A stretch of 64,000 nucleotides of DNA from Janthinobacterium tructae. GTDB taxonomy: Bacteria; Pseudomonadota; Gammaproteobacteria; Burkholderiales; Burkholderiaceae_D. A program made the translations under genes and the position numbers. Below are positions 1-8,992 of the stretch, piece after piece. The stretch is taken from the NCBI RefSeq assembly GCF_006517255.1, contig NZ_CP041185.1:1302001-1366000 (forward strand), read 5' to 3'. The number at the start of each line of letters is the position of its first letter. Position 1 is the first letter of the stretch. The notes beneath the pieces were generated by a model. The model was not told where the DNA came from, did not search any database, and worked only from the letters and a program-made list of their open reading frames with translations.

Positions 1-1142
1 TCGTGCAGGGCCACACGCTCGACTATGACCTGGGCAACATCGGCGTGGCTCTGGACCCCACGCTGATACGCGCCCGTGTGGCGGGACTGGACCGCGACAA
101 GGCGCGCCTGGCCACCGAGTCCATCATCAACGACTACCGCATGCATGAAGACATCAACGCCATGTATGTGCAAAACAGCTACGACTTCGACGCCTGGCAC
201 ATCCTCGGCGGCGTGCGTCTTGAGCGCACCAGCTTTGAAGCGGCCGGCTCGCAAGTGGACAGCACCGGTTTGGCCACGGCCTTGACGCGCGAACGCTCGT
301 ACACCAACTGGCTGCCGAACCTGCAAGCCCGTTATGACGTCGATCAACATACCAGCGTGCGGGCCGCCTGGACGCAAGCCGTCGTGCGCGCCAACTTCAG
401 CCAGCTGGCGCCGGGCATCAGCCTGGCCAGCAACACGGAAGCCGTGATCGGCAACCCGGACTTGAAACCGCTGAAAGCAAACAATTTGGACCTCGGTATC
501 GAGCGCGTGCTGGGCAATGACGGCGTGATGTCCGCCTACGGTTTCTACAAGGACATCAAGAATTTTACCTACACGACGAACCTGGCCGGCACGGGTCAGT
601 GGGCCAATTACACCTCGGCGACCTCGTATGCGAACGGCGACGCGGCCCAGGTCAAAGGCATCGAACTGGCCTACATGCAGCCGCTGCGCATGCTGCCGGC
701 GCCGTTCAACAAGTTCCTCGTCGGCGTGAACGGCACCCTGAGCACCTCGAGCGCGCAAATCGGCCGCTACGACAAGGCCAGCAAGCAGCAGATGAACCGC
801 GACATCCGCCTGCCGGGCCAGTCGAACCAGGTCATGAACTTGATGCTGGGCTATGAAACGGGGCCGGTGAGCGCCCGCCTGGCCCTCAACTACAAGTCGC
901 CGTATCTGCTGGAAATGGGCAACGACATCCTCGACCAAAGTCAGGACCACATCGTCGACAGCCAGAAGCAGCTTGATTTCTCGCTGTCGTACCAGATCAA
1001 CAAGCAGTTCCAGGTAACGTTTGAAGCGGCCAACCTGAACAACGAGAAATACTATGTCTACCAGGGCACGAAGCAATACAACGTGCAGAACGAACAATAC
1101 GGCCGCACTTTCAAAGTGAGCCTGAAAGCCAGCGCCTTCTGA
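1..1142 (+). CDS. TonB-dependent receptor, C-terminal part (5' end outside window)
   Basis: This is the C-terminal portion of an outer-membrane TonB-dependent receptor; the plug domain and start lie before the window. The 379 or so visible residues have the amphipathic beta-strand pattern of the barrel (for example RAAWTQAVVRANFSQLAPG, GNPDLKPLKANNLDLGIE) and end in a terminal aromatic residue (KASAF), the usual outer-membrane insertion signal. The N-x-D-L-K-P motif followed by an E in the next strand is typical of the family. The stop overlaps the first possible ATG of the phytase gene, so the two are probably one operon. That pairing suggests the receptor takes up a phytate-derived or iron-phytate ligand, which is inference from context. 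Confidence 0.9.
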   Translation, partial: VQGHTLDYDLGNIGVALDPTLIRARVAGLDRDKARLATESIINDYRMHEDINAMYVQNSYDFDAWHILGGVRLERTSFEAAGSQVDSTGLATALTRERSYTNWLPNLQARYDVDQHTSVRAAWTQAVVRANFSQLAPGISLASNTEAVIGNPDLKPLKANNLDLGIERVLGNDGVMSAYGFYKDIKNFTYTTNLAGTGQWANYTSATSYANGDAAQVKGIELAYMQPLRMLPAPFNKFLVGVNGTLSTSSAQIGRYDKASKQQMNRDIRLPGQSNQVMNLMLGYETGPVSARLALNYKSPYLLEMGNDILDQSQDHIVDSQKQLDFSLSYQINKQFQVTFEAANLNNEKYYVYQGTKQYNVQNEQYGRTFKVSLKASAF

Positions 1143-1159
1143 TGATGATTGTAAATACC

Positions 1160-3028
1160 ATGAAAAAAACCGTACTCTGCAGCGCTTTGCTGGCCGCCTT
1201 TTGCCTCTCGGCTACAGCGCAAGCCGCGCCTGTCCAAGCTGTTCCTTCCTTCACGCAGGAAGCGGAAGAACTGGCCCGCCTGCCCGGCGGCGGCTGGCTG
1301 ACCCTGGATAAACACGGCTTGCGTTTGGTCAATGCGGCCGGCCAGGAACAGGACCGCATCGCCGTGCGCGCCAAGCAGCTCGACACGCGCATCGATGGCA
1401 ATCGCGTGCTGGCCGTGTTCCTGGAAGCGGACACGCAGCGCCCTCTGCCCGTGACGGTCGATGTGCAGGCCGGCAAGCTGGTCAAGCTGGCGCCGTTCCC
1501 CGTGCCCACGTTTTCCGTGGAAGCATCGTGTTTGTACCGCGACGCGCAGCAGCTAGCTCATCTGTTCCTGATCGGCAAGGATGGGCAAGCGGAACAGTGG
1601 GTGATGCAGGGAGAACAGCGCAGCCTGGTGCGCAAACTGGCTTTGCCGCCGCACGCGAAGCATTGCCGGGTCGACGACGGCGCCCGGCGCCTGCTGGTGA
1701 GCGAGGCTAACATGGGTGTGTGGGCGTATGACGCCGATTCGGAGGGCATGGGCAAGCGCGAAGTGGTGGCGCTGCGCAAGCCGTATGGCCAGCTGGACGG
1801 CGGCGCCGGCGCGCTGGCCGTGCTGCCCGGTGGCGTGGCCGTGCTCGACGGCAAGGCGGAAAAGCTGCACCTGTACACCCATCAGGGCGGGCAGTGGACG
1901 GCACTACCGCCGCAAGCGGTGGCCTTGAACGTACGCAAAGGCGACAGCCAGCTGACGCTGGACAAGGAGTCGCTACTGCTGCGCGGCAAGAGCGGTTGGC
2001 AAACGCGACCCTTGAAATGGAATGGTAAGGCGGAAACACAGCCTGCGGTAGCCATCATCGCCCCGCAAGCGCAGACGGCGCCGATGGCGCGCCAGGGCGA
2101 CGCGGCCGACGACCCGGCCATCTGGCTGGCCAGCGATCCTGCCAACGCGCGCATCCTCGGTACCAACAAGAAACAGGGACTATTGGTCTACGACCTGCAA
2201 GGCAAGCAAACGCAGCTGCTGGAAGTGGGCCGCTTGAACAACGTCGACGTGCGCCAAGGTATCCGTTTTGGCGCCAGCACGGTCGACCTGGCCGTGGCTA
2301 CCCAGCGCGACGACAACAGCGTGATGCTGTTCACCATCAATGACAGCGGCGACGTGGCGGAAGCGGGCCGCTTCCCTACCGGACTGAAAAGCATCTACGG
2401 CATGTGCTTGTACCAGCCGGCCAGCGGCGGCGTGCAAGCGTTCATCAACGACAAGGATGGCACCTTCCAGCAATACAAGATCGAGATGAGCGGCTTGAGC
2501 GGCAAGCAGTTCAGTGCGACTCTGTTGCGCAGCTTCAAGGTTGCCACGCAACCGGAAGGCTGCGTGGCCGACGACGCCAACGCCCGCCTCTTCCTGGGCG
2601 AGGAAACGCGCGGCATCTGGACCACCTCGGCCGACGCCGCCAAGCCCGATGCCCTCGCCATGGTCCTGCCCGTGGGCGCAAACCTGACGGCCGACGTGGA
2701 AGGCATGGCCATCTACCGCAAGCCGGGTGGCAAGGCTGACACTGGCTACCTGATCGTCTCCAGCCAGGGCGACAGCAGCTACGTGGTGCTCGACGCGCAA
2801 GCGCCGTATAAAGTGCGCGGCCGCTTCAAGGTGGGCTTCAACTTGACGGCCGGCATAGACGGCACGTCGGAAACGGATGGCCTCGACGTCACCTCCGCCA
2901 ACTTGGGCGGCGTGTATGGGCAAGGCATGCTGGTGATTCAGGACGGCTACAAGCGCCTGCCCGATGGGCCGCAAAATTTCAAATATGTGGCGTGGGGGGA
3001 TGTGGCGAAGGCGCTGGGATTGAATTAA
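1160..3028 (+). CDS. Secreted two-domain beta-propeller phytase (3-phytase family)
   Basis: Predicted exported phytase that would release phosphate from myo-inositol hexakisphosphate. The N-terminus is a signal peptide (MKKTVLCSALLAAFCLS, cleavage likely after AQA). An N-terminal region (about residues 30-310) resembles a degenerate propeller. The C-terminal half (about 315-620) has beta-propeller phytase motifs: DDPAIWLASDP, GTNKKQGLLVYDLQG, NNVDVR, and EGCVADD further on; acidic residues of this kind bind calcium in the family. The start is ambiguous: an ATG at 1142 overlaps the receptor stop, but 1160 gives the better signal peptide. It follows the TonB receptor without a gap, an association known for proteobacterial phytases. 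The 622-residue length fits the two-domain class. Confidence 0.85.
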   Translation: MKKTVLCSALLAAFCLSATAQAAPVQAVPSFTQEAEELARLPGGGWLTLDKHGLRLVNAAGQEQDRIAVRAKQLDTRIDGNRVLAVFLEADTQRPLPVTVDVQAGKLVKLAPFPVPTFSVEASCLYRDAQQLAHLFLIGKDGQAEQWVMQGEQRSLVRKLALPPHAKHCRVDDGARRLLVSEANMGVWAYDADSEGMGKREVVALRKPYGQLDGGAGALAVLPGGVAVLDGKAEKLHLYTHQGGQWTALPPQAVALNVRKGDSQLTLDKESLLLRGKSGWQTRPLKWNGKAETQPAVAIIAPQAQTAPMARQGDAADDPAIWLASDPANARILGTNKKQGLLVYDLQGKQTQLLEVGRLNNVDVRQGIRFGASTVDLAVATQRDDNSVMLFTINDSGDVAEAGRFPTGLKSIYGMCLYQPASGGVQAFINDKDGTFQQYKIEMSGLSGKQFSATLLRSFKVATQPEGCVADDANARLFLGEETRGIWTTSADAAKPDALAMVLPVGANLTADVEGMAIYRKPGGKADTGYLIVSSQGDSSYVVLDAQAPYKVRGRFKVGFNLTAGIDGTSETDGLDVTSANLGGVYGQGMLVIQDGYKRLPDGPQNFKYVAWGDVAKALGLN

Positions 3029-3072
3029 GTTAGCAACAGCCGGGGCCAGTCCCTTTGGGAGCGGTCCCGCCA

Positions 3073-3486
3073 CTATGTGCGCGGCATATCGATATGAAAT
3101 GGCAGCCGCTTACCGCATAAGTCCACCATGCCCGACACAAGCAGGCGCCGTGCCGACAACTCAATGATATTGACGGCCGATACGTCGCCGTACTCCATCA
3201 TATACATACCCGACTCCTCCGCCTCGCGATGCGTATCGAGCATCCCGATCGCAAACGCTCCTTCCTGCCCTTGCGGTATGCGCAAACCGTGCAGGAAAAA
3301 TGCAGGCGGATACAGCGCCCACGACCATTCCGCGTCATCGGACTCGGTCAAGCGCATAAACACATCGTCGTCCCCATGGATATCGATGTTCAGTTCCACC
3401 ATGCCAGTGCCATCGTCTTCCAGGCTAATGCTTGATTTCGCGAAATCCACGTCAAAATTGGTGTCGCCGATACTAAAAACAGTCAT
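3073..3486 (-). CDS. Hypothetical small acidic protein
   Basis: A 137-residue soluble protein with no signal peptide or membrane segment. It is strongly acidic (stretches such as SLEDDGTGMVELNIDIHGDDD) with alternating hydrophobic residues suggesting a beta-rich fold. I do not recognise a family. The size and acidity resemble many immunity-type proteins, but no toxin gene is adjacent, so that is only a thought. A GGAG-like ribosome site lies about 11 bases before the ATG. It converges on the phytase gene; upstream lies the MITE-like and IS30 region. Confidence 0.6.
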   Translation of the reverse strand: MTVFSIGDTNFDVDFAKSSISLEDDGTGMVELNIDIHGDDDVFMRLTESDDAEWSWALYPPAFFLHGLRIPQGQEGAFAIGMLDTHREAEESGMYMMEYGDVSAVNIIELSARRLLVSGMVDLCGKRLPFHIDMPRT

Positions 3487-3759
3487 TCAATACTACTCCG
3501 GGTTACAGGTAAATATGCGGCGCGACAGGCAGCAAGGAATACAGGACAGTCCCGTCGATCAGCAAACCAGAAGGACGAGCTGGCAATCACGGCTAACGTG
3601 CCAACGCCCTATTTTTATCCTTTGGACCATGTTCGTGCCATCATTGTCAACGCGCGCCGAAATGGCGTCAACGTTCATCGCCTTTATTAGTGCCGGTGAG
3701 CGCAAGAAAAGGCCGCTTACTCCGCAAAACAGGCAAAACCTGTTACGTCCGCTTCCGCC

Positions 3760-3912
3760 CTATTGTGTTGAAAAAGTTGAGCGGCAACAATTTTTGGGAG
3801 GTCTCAGACTCCCAAGCAGCCAGTGATTGTTCACTAGCAACGGTATTGGCCAGTTTTGGCTGGCAGGATTTCTATCTAAAGGTCAACGCACCTGAGTTTT
3901 TCAACACAATAG
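3760..3912. repeat. MITE-like element or IS remnant with 16-bp perfect terminal inverted repeats
   Basis: Positions 3760-3775 (CTATTGTGTTGAAAAA) recur as an exact inverted copy at 3897-3912 (TTTTTCAACACAATAG), bounding 153 bp with no credible gene. This is the structure of a miniature inverted-repeat element or the collapsed ends of an insertion sequence. A CC dinucleotide flanks both sides (3758-3759 and 3913-3914), too short to prove a target duplication. Its right end is one base from the IS30 element. The remaining bases between 3487 and 3759 hold nothing I can identify. Confidence 0.6.
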
Positions 3913-3913
3913 C

Positions 3914-5146
3914 CTGCGGATTCAATCGGTCAACGCAACACACTGTTCAAATCGTTGAGCCGGTGTTTGGTAGTGTAGCGTCTTCCTGGGGCGCTCGTTG
4001 AGTCTTCTGGCTACCGCATCGAGTTGCTCTTGCGAGTAAGTGGAAATATCCAGTCCTTTGGGGAAATACTGCCGCAACAGGCCGTTGGTATTTTCATTTG
4101 AACCGCGCTGCCACGGATTCTGTGGATCACAGAAGTAGACCTGGATGTCAGTGGCCAAAGTAAAACGCTTGTGGCCAGCCATCTCTTTGCCTCTGTCCCA
4201 GGTCAGTGATTTATACAGTTCGTGGGGTAGCCTGCGGGCATTGTCGATCAGCGCATTGACAACCGTCTCGGTGTCCTTGGCGGCAACTTTCACCAGCATG
4301 ACGTAGCGCGTCTGGCGCTCGACCAAGGTCACGATCTGGCTATTGTGGCTGCCGAACAGCAGATCACCTTCCCAGTGCCCGGGCACCGCTCGATCCGCTG
4401 CCGTCGCTGGACGCTCGCTGATCGGCACGGCGTCGACAATTCTGCCGTGGTTGTCAGTCTTTTGGGTGTGATGACGTGAGCGGCGCATGGCGCGCGTCCG
4501 GCGCAAGTGCTCCAGCAGTTCCTTCTTTAAGGCACCTCGGGCCTGGATGTAGAGGCTGCGGTAAATGGTTTCGTGCGACACGTGATACTCCTCGTGGCGC
4601 GTGAACAGCTGCTTGAGCCAGCCAGCAATCTGTTCCGGCGACCACTGCAATTGGAGCTTGCTGGCAACCATGTTGGCCAGCATGCGGCTCTCCGTCAGCT
4701 TACAAGGTTTGGGGCGACGCGCCTGATCCCAAGCATGCTGATCCGCCTGAGTCGCACGATATGCTTCGCGGCCACCATTGCGCCTGAGTTCCCTGCTGAT
4801 GGTCGATGGTGCGCGTCCGAGGCGTCTGGCAAGTGCGCGGATGGATACGCCGGAAACGACGGCACGCGATATCTCCTCGCGCTCAGCCAGCGTCAGCGCC
4901 AGTCTGGAACGGCATCGCTGTGCTGGCTGTATGCCACCAGATTCAGCCAGAATCCGCTGTATCGACGAGTGATTCCGATCAAATAGTTGGGATATCATCT
5001 GCAGGGAGTCGCCTTGCTTCCAGCGTTCCCACATCAAGGCCTTCTGGCTCTCGGTGTAATAAATGCGTGGTTTCTGTTTCATCTTCAACACTCCTGTAAC
5101 CTGGGCGTTTAGGTTAGAGTGTTGCGACCACCGATTGAATCCGCAG
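3914..5146 (-). mobile_element. Complete IS30-family insertion sequence
   Basis: Imperfect 28-bp terminal inverted repeats lie at 3914-3941 and 5119-5146. The outer 17 bases (CTGCGGATTCAATCGGT) and the inner 8 (CGCAACAC) are identical, with 3 mismatches between them. They flank a single intact DDE transposase gene on the minus strand. Total length, about 1.23 kb, fits the family. I cannot see a clear 2-3 bp target duplication. The left end touches the MITE-like element, consistent with the preference of some IS30 members for inverted repeats of other elements. Confidence 0.85.
3922..5082 (-). CDS. IS30-family transposase
   Basis: Cut-and-paste DDE transposase of 386 residues. The N-terminus carries a helix-turn-helix of the IS30 type (SIRALARRLGRAPSTISREL, about residues 95-115), and the C-terminal half is the integrase-fold catalytic domain. 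The three acidic residues are visible: D in HWEGDLLFG, D in LTWDRGKEM, and E in the NENTNGLLRQYFPKG motif. The start is set at MKQKPRIYYT; upstream in-frame codons would run through the inverted repeat. The frame is uninterrupted, so it could be active. The stop lies inside the left inverted repeat, which is common in compact ISs. Confidence 0.92.
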   Translation of the reverse strand: MKQKPRIYYTESQKALMWERWKQGDSLQMISQLFDRNHSSIQRILAESGGIQPAQRCRSRLALTLAEREEISRAVVSGVSIRALARRLGRAPSTISRELRRNGGREAYRATQADQHAWDQARRPKPCKLTESRMLANMVASKLQLQWSPEQIAGWLKQLFTRHEEYHVSHETIYRSLYIQARGALKKELLEHLRRTRAMRRSRHHTQKTDNHGRIVDAVPISERPATAADRAVPGHWEGDLLFGSHNSQIVTLVERQTRYVMLVKVAAKDTETVVNALIDNARRLPHELYKSLTWDRGKEMAGHKRFTLATDIQVYFCDPQNPWQRGSNENTNGLLRQYFPKGLDISTYSQEQLDAVARRLNERPRKTLHYQTPAQRFEQCVALTD

Positions 5147-5366
5147 CCGGCTGCCGTCGTTGGCAGGCTCCGCCCCATTGCGGACACTTGGCGTCAATCT
5201 GAGTCGCCACTAGTAAACAATTCCACAACTGTAGCGTATTTTGCAAAAAAAATATCAAAAAAGAAGCCGCGATACGCCAGTCATGCCAGCAACTGTCCAG
5301 TTAAATCTCCCCTGCTTTCCAATCTGCCAGCGACTGCCAGCCTCAGGCATATTAAAATACCGCCCC

Positions 5367-6245
5367 ATGACCTCCCCCGCCTCGACCTCCCCTCTCCCCG
5401 ACAGCATTTTGCTCCCTTCCCTGGCCGTCCTGGGAGGGCAGATTTCTGTCAATCTGGGGGCGGCGATTGCGAAGAATCTGTTTCCTGTCATCGGGGTCGA
5501 GGGGATTACGGCGTACCGGGTAGGGTTTTCGGCCTTGATTTTGCTGGCCATCTTCCGGCCCTGGCGTTTCCGCCTGACGCGCAAGGATGTGCTGAACCTG
5601 CTGGTCTACGGTTCCGTGCTGGGATTGATGAACTTGCTGATTTACCGGGCGTTTGCGCTGATACCGATCGGTATCGCCGTCGCCATCGAGGTCACGGGGC
5701 CGCTGGCCGTGGCCATGCTGTCGTCGCGCCGGCCGCGCGATTTGCTGGCAGTCGCTTGCGCCGTGTTCGGTCTATATCTGCTGCTGCCGCTGCAGGGCAG
5801 CCCGGGCAGCCTGGACCCCGTTGGCGTGGCCTATGCGCTGGGCGCGGCGCTGTGCTGGGCGCTGTATATCATCTTCGGCAAGCGCGCCTCGACCTTGCAG
5901 GGCGGGCAAGCCGTGGCCTGGGGCATGACGGTGGCGGCCATGGTGACGGTGCCCATCGGCGTCGCGTACTCGGGCACGGCTCTGCTGGCGCCATCGATTG
6001 CGCTGATGGGCCTGGCAATCGCCATGCTGTCCAGCGCCCTGCCTTACTCGCTGGAAATCTTTGCCCTGCGCCGCTTGCCGCAAGGCGTGTTCGGCATGTT
6101 CAGCAGCGCGGCGCCCGCCGTCAGCGCACTGGCCGCCATGGCCGTGCTGGGAGAACTGCTGAGCCTGACCCAGTGGCTGGCCATCGCCTGCATCGTGTTC
6201 GCGTCGGCCATGGCGGCGCTGGGCGCCCAGGGCGGCAAGCGCTAG
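5367..6245 (+). CDS. EamA/RhtA-family inner-membrane exporter
   Basis: A 292-residue drug/metabolite-superfamily transporter with about ten hydrophobic segments and the internal duplication of EamA proteins. It most resembles the RhtA threonine/homoserine exporter group (GVEGITAYRVGFSALIL, ALIPIGIAVAIEVTGPLAVA, GVFGMFSSAAPAVSALAAM). Its likely role is efflux of amino acids or similar small molecules; the substrate is not shown. The ATG at 5367 is chosen because it gives the normal family length; upstream in-frame codons add an unlikely polar tail. No clear ribosome site. It is read away from the IS30 element. Confidence 0.85.
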   Translation: MTSPASTSPLPDSILLPSLAVLGGQISVNLGAAIAKNLFPVIGVEGITAYRVGFSALILLAIFRPWRFRLTRKDVLNLLVYGSVLGLMNLLIYRAFALIPIGIAVAIEVTGPLAVAMLSSRRPRDLLAVACAVFGLYLLLPLQGSPGSLDPVGVAYALGAALCWALYIIFGKRASTLQGGQAVAWGMTVAAMVTVPIGVAYSGTALLAPSIALMGLAIAMLSSALPYSLEIFALRRLPQGVFGMFSSAAPAVSALAAMAVLGELLSLTQWLAIACIVFASAMAALGAQGGKR

Positions 6246-6251
6246 CGGCAT

Positions 6252-6263
6252 CCCCCCCCCCCC
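6252..6263. repeat. Homopolymeric C12 tract
   Basis: A run of twelve C residues between the exporter stop (6245) and the cytochrome c gene (start about 6393). Tracts this long are slippage-prone. It is outside both coding regions, so any effect would be on transcription or a transcript end. Confidence 0.9.
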
Positions 6264-6392
6264 GCTCCTGGACCGCTGCCTGCACCGCTTCCTCGCATGC
6301 ATGTCCGTGCTGGCGGGCAGGATTTGATGTGCGCCTGTAAAATGCGTCATCGTTTGCCACACATTGCCACACATCGTATGCCCGCCTCACCG

Positions 6393-6797
6393 ATGACATC
6401 CACCTTACGCTCTCTCTTTGCTCTTGCCTCCGCAGGTCTGCTGCTGACGCACGCTGCCATTACGCACGCAGCCGCCGCTCCTGCCGCCCTCACGGGCAAT
6501 GCCGAAGCGGGCAAGACGGCGTTTCGCAAGTGCGCCTCCTGCCACCAGGTGGGGCCATCGGCGCGCGGCGGCTTCGGCCCCAAGCTGACGGGCGTGATTG
6601 GCCGCAAAGCCGGTGCCACCACCGATTACAAGTATTCGGCAGCCATGAAAAACGCGAACATCGTCTGGACCGAGCAAAACCTGGCCGGCTTCCTCAAGGC
6701 ACCCAGCGATTTCATTCCCGGCAATAACATGCGCTTCTGGGGCATCGGCAACCCCCAGCAAGTGGCCGATCTGCTGGCCTACCTGCGCACGCAGTAA
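6393..6797 (+). CDS. Periplasmic class I cytochrome c
   Basis: Small electron carrier of 134 residues including a signal peptide (hydrophobic segment SLFALASAGLLLTHAA, cleavage near THA-AAA). One heme-binding CASCH motif with the axial His is followed by the usual G-P-x-L-x-G-V segment (FGPKLTGVIGRKAG) and a distal Met in GNNMRF that would be the sixth ligand. It belongs to the c2/mitochondrial-type group. The start is chosen at MTSTLRS; an ATG 15 bases earlier is equally possible. It stands alone, so its partner is unknown. Confidence 0.9.
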   Translation: MTSTLRSLFALASAGLLLTHAAITHAAAAPAALTGNAEAGKTAFRKCASCHQVGPSARGGFGPKLTGVIGRKAGATTDYKYSAAMKNANIVWTEQNLAGFLKAPSDFIPGNNMRFWGIGNPQQVADLLAYLRTQ

Positions 6798-6992
6798 GCT
6801 CCTGCAATTAGCACAGGCAGCAAAGCATGCACTACCGACGCATGCACCGGTGCTTGCGCCGTCCGGCCAGGCGACCACGCACAGGCCTGCCCGCCCCCAC
6901 ATGCGCGTACATGCAAGCAGGCACCGCCCTATCAAAACCCTGACAACTGCCAGCGATGGGCAAGTCTGGCGCTGACGCGCCAGGGGCTTCCC

Positions 6993-7256
6993 CTAGGACT
7001 TGGCTGGCAGCTTGCGCACGCACAGATAAATGGAATACAGCGCCGCCAGCCCCACCAGCACATACACGCCGCGCGACGCCGTCGTCATGGCGCCGAGGAT
7101 GCGGGCCACGATGTCGATGTCGAACAGGCCCACCAGCGCCCAGTTCAAGCCGCCCACGATCAGCAGGATCATGGAGATCCAGTCGACCACGTTCAGGCGC
7201 TTTGCCGTCATTTCCTCGTTTGCCGCACCGTCCGATCCTGCCTGGATATTCGCCAT
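6993..7256 (-). CDS. DUF378-family small membrane protein
   Basis: An 87-residue inner-membrane protein of unknown function. Two hydrophobic helices (ISMILLIVGGLNWALVGLF and GVYVLVGLAALYSIYLC) with the G-G-L-N-W-x-L-V-G motif between them are diagnostic of DUF378. The start is fixed by a perfect AGGAGG five bases before the ATG at 7256. It is divergent from the chemoreceptor gene across a 329-bp spacer. Confidence 0.85.
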   Translation of the reverse strand: MANIQAGSDGAANEEMTAKRLNVVDWISMILLIVGGLNWALVGLFDIDIVARILGAMTTASRGVYVLVGLAALYSIYLCVRKLPAKS

Positions 7257-7585
7257 CTCAGCCTCCTGTAAGAAGATAGGACCCGCCGCCGGGTCTGTGC
7301 AAAGATCAGTGTAGGCGCGACACCGCCATATACCAGTCGGACGATGCCGGGGTTCGAGGTAGGACGAGTCTGTAATAAGGCGGGTGATTTTATCTGGCAA
7401 TCATTTCGACAATAGTTGCCCGCTGTTGCTAAACAAGCAGTGACCAATTCCAATATGGAAATATTTATAGATTACTTAGTATTGCACTGCTACACTCATT
7501 TCACCCCAGCAACATCAGGGGAAACAGCGCCGCTCCGTGCCGCCCGCATGGGGTGCGGCCACCATGAGACAACAGCTGAGGGGAC
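7257..7585. other. Divergent intergenic region, no gene seen
   Basis: This 329-bp spacer separates the DUF378 gene (leftward) and the chemoreceptor gene (rightward) and must hold both promoters. The stretch near 7440-7500 is clearly more AT-rich than its surroundings and holds a short inverted repeat, TTCC-AATAT-GGAA. I cannot assign -35 and -10 boxes with confidence. Confidence 0.4.
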
Positions 7586-8971
7586 ATGAATATTTCAAAC
7601 ATACGCATCGGTGTACGCCTGACAACGGGTTTTTTGCTGGCATCGCTGTTGCTGGCCGTGGTCGTCGGCATCAGCACGTGGCAGCTGTCCACGGTAAGCG
7701 GGGAAATCGACAGCAGCGTGAACCAGCGCTATGCGCGCATCGAGCAATTGCAGGCCACGCGCAACCGCACGCAGGAACAGCCCGCCCTGCGCGACATCGA
7801 CCAGCAGATCGCCACCCAATCGGCGCAGATGCGCGCGGCGGCCGAGACGGCCATGGCCCGTGCGCACGATACCAGCGTGCTGATCATCGCGCTGGGCCTG
7901 ATCGGCGGCGTGCTGAGCCTCGTCACGGCCTGGTTCATCAGCAGCGGCATCGTGCGGCCCCTGCGGCATGCCGTCAAGGTGGCGCGCAAGGTGGCCGGCG
8001 GCGACCTGAGCGGCAATATCCGCGTCGAATCCGGCGACGAGCTGGGCCAGCTGCTGCAGGCGCTGAAAGACATGAATACCAGCTTGATCACGATTGTGGG
8101 CGACGTGCGCGGCGGCACGCAGGACATCGCGGGCGCCTCGGGCGAGATTGCCGCTGGCAACCTGGATTTATCGCGGCGCACCCAGGCGCAAGCCAGTTCG
8201 CTGGAGCAGACGGCCGCCTCGATGGAAGAGCTGACTGGCACCGTCAAGCAAAATGCGGACAATGCGCGGCAAGCCAACCAGCTGGCGCAATCGGCCGCCG
8301 ACGTGGCCGGCAAAGGGGGCAAGGTGGTGGCAGAAGTGGTCGATACCATGAGCTCGATCAATGCTTCGTCGAAAAAGATCGTCGACATCATCGGCGTCAT
8401 CGACGCCATCGCCTTCCAGACGAATATTTTGGCCCTGAATGCGGCTGTGGAAGCGGCGCGCGCAGGCGAACAGGGACGCGGCTTTGCCGTCGTGGCCGCC
8501 GAAGTGCGCACCCTGGCGCAGCGTTCTGCCGGCGCGGCGCGGGAAATCAAGCAGCTGATCGGCGACTCCGTCGAGCGGGTCGACGCGGGCGCGCGCCTGG
8601 TCGATACGGCGGGCGCCACCATGCGCGAAATCGTGGCCAGCGTGCACCGCGTGACGGACATCATGGGCGAGATCAGCATGGCCAGCGGCGAACAATTGTC
8701 CGGCATCGAGCAAGTCAATGCCGCCATCGTGCAGATGGAGCATGTGACGCAACAAAACGCCGCGCTGGTGGAACAGGCGTCAACAGCGGCGGCCAGCATG
8801 CAGCAGCGCGCCCAGCAACTATCGGGCACGGTGGGCATCTTCACCTTGGGCAATGAGGTGGCGCGCCCACACGCGGCGCCGGCCATCAGCCTTGTCGCGA
8901 CGCACGACAAGGCGGCACCCGCCCTGACACGCTCACGCGCCCCTGCCGTTAGAGCGCGCCTGAAAGCCTGA
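7586..8971 (+). CDS. Methyl-accepting chemotaxis protein with short periplasmic domain
   Basis: Transmembrane chemoreceptor of 461 residues that would signal to CheA/CheW. TM1 is about residues 13-32 and TM2 about 97-118; a HAMP domain follows (VRPLRHAVKVARKVAGGDLS), then the signalling domain with the invariant hairpin tip (AFQTNILALNAAVEAARAGE, near residue 280). Adaptation-type helices lie on either side. The periplasmic part is only about 63 residues against about 150 in Tar-like receptors, so the usual four-helix ligand domain cannot be complete. The C-terminus has no obvious CheR-binding pentapeptide. A GAGGGG ribosome site precedes the ATG. Confidence 0.92.
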   Translation: MNISNIRIGVRLTTGFLLASLLLAVVVGISTWQLSTVSGEIDSSVNQRYARIEQLQATRNRTQEQPALRDIDQQIATQSAQMRAAAETAMARAHDTSVLIIALGLIGGVLSLVTAWFISSGIVRPLRHAVKVARKVAGGDLSGNIRVESGDELGQLLQALKDMNTSLITIVGDVRGGTQDIAGASGEIAAGNLDLSRRTQAQASSLEQTAASMEELTGTVKQNADNARQANQLAQSAADVAGKGGKVVAEVVDTMSSINASSKKIVDIIGVIDAIAFQTNILALNAAVEAARAGEQGRGFAVVAAEVRTLAQRSAGAAREIKQLIGDSVERVDAGARLVDTAGATMREIVASVHRVTDIMGEISMASGEQLSGIEQVNAAIVQMEHVTQQNAALVEQASTAAASMQQRAQQLSGTVGIFTLGNEVARPHAAPAISLVATHDKAAPALTRSRAPAVRARLKA

Positions 8972-8992
8972 GTTCCCCGCCCGAGTTCTCCG

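Noticed and set aside
2180..3073. A 297-codon minus-strand frame opposite the phytase
   Set aside because: Shadow of the phytase gene, with no ribosome site or family features.
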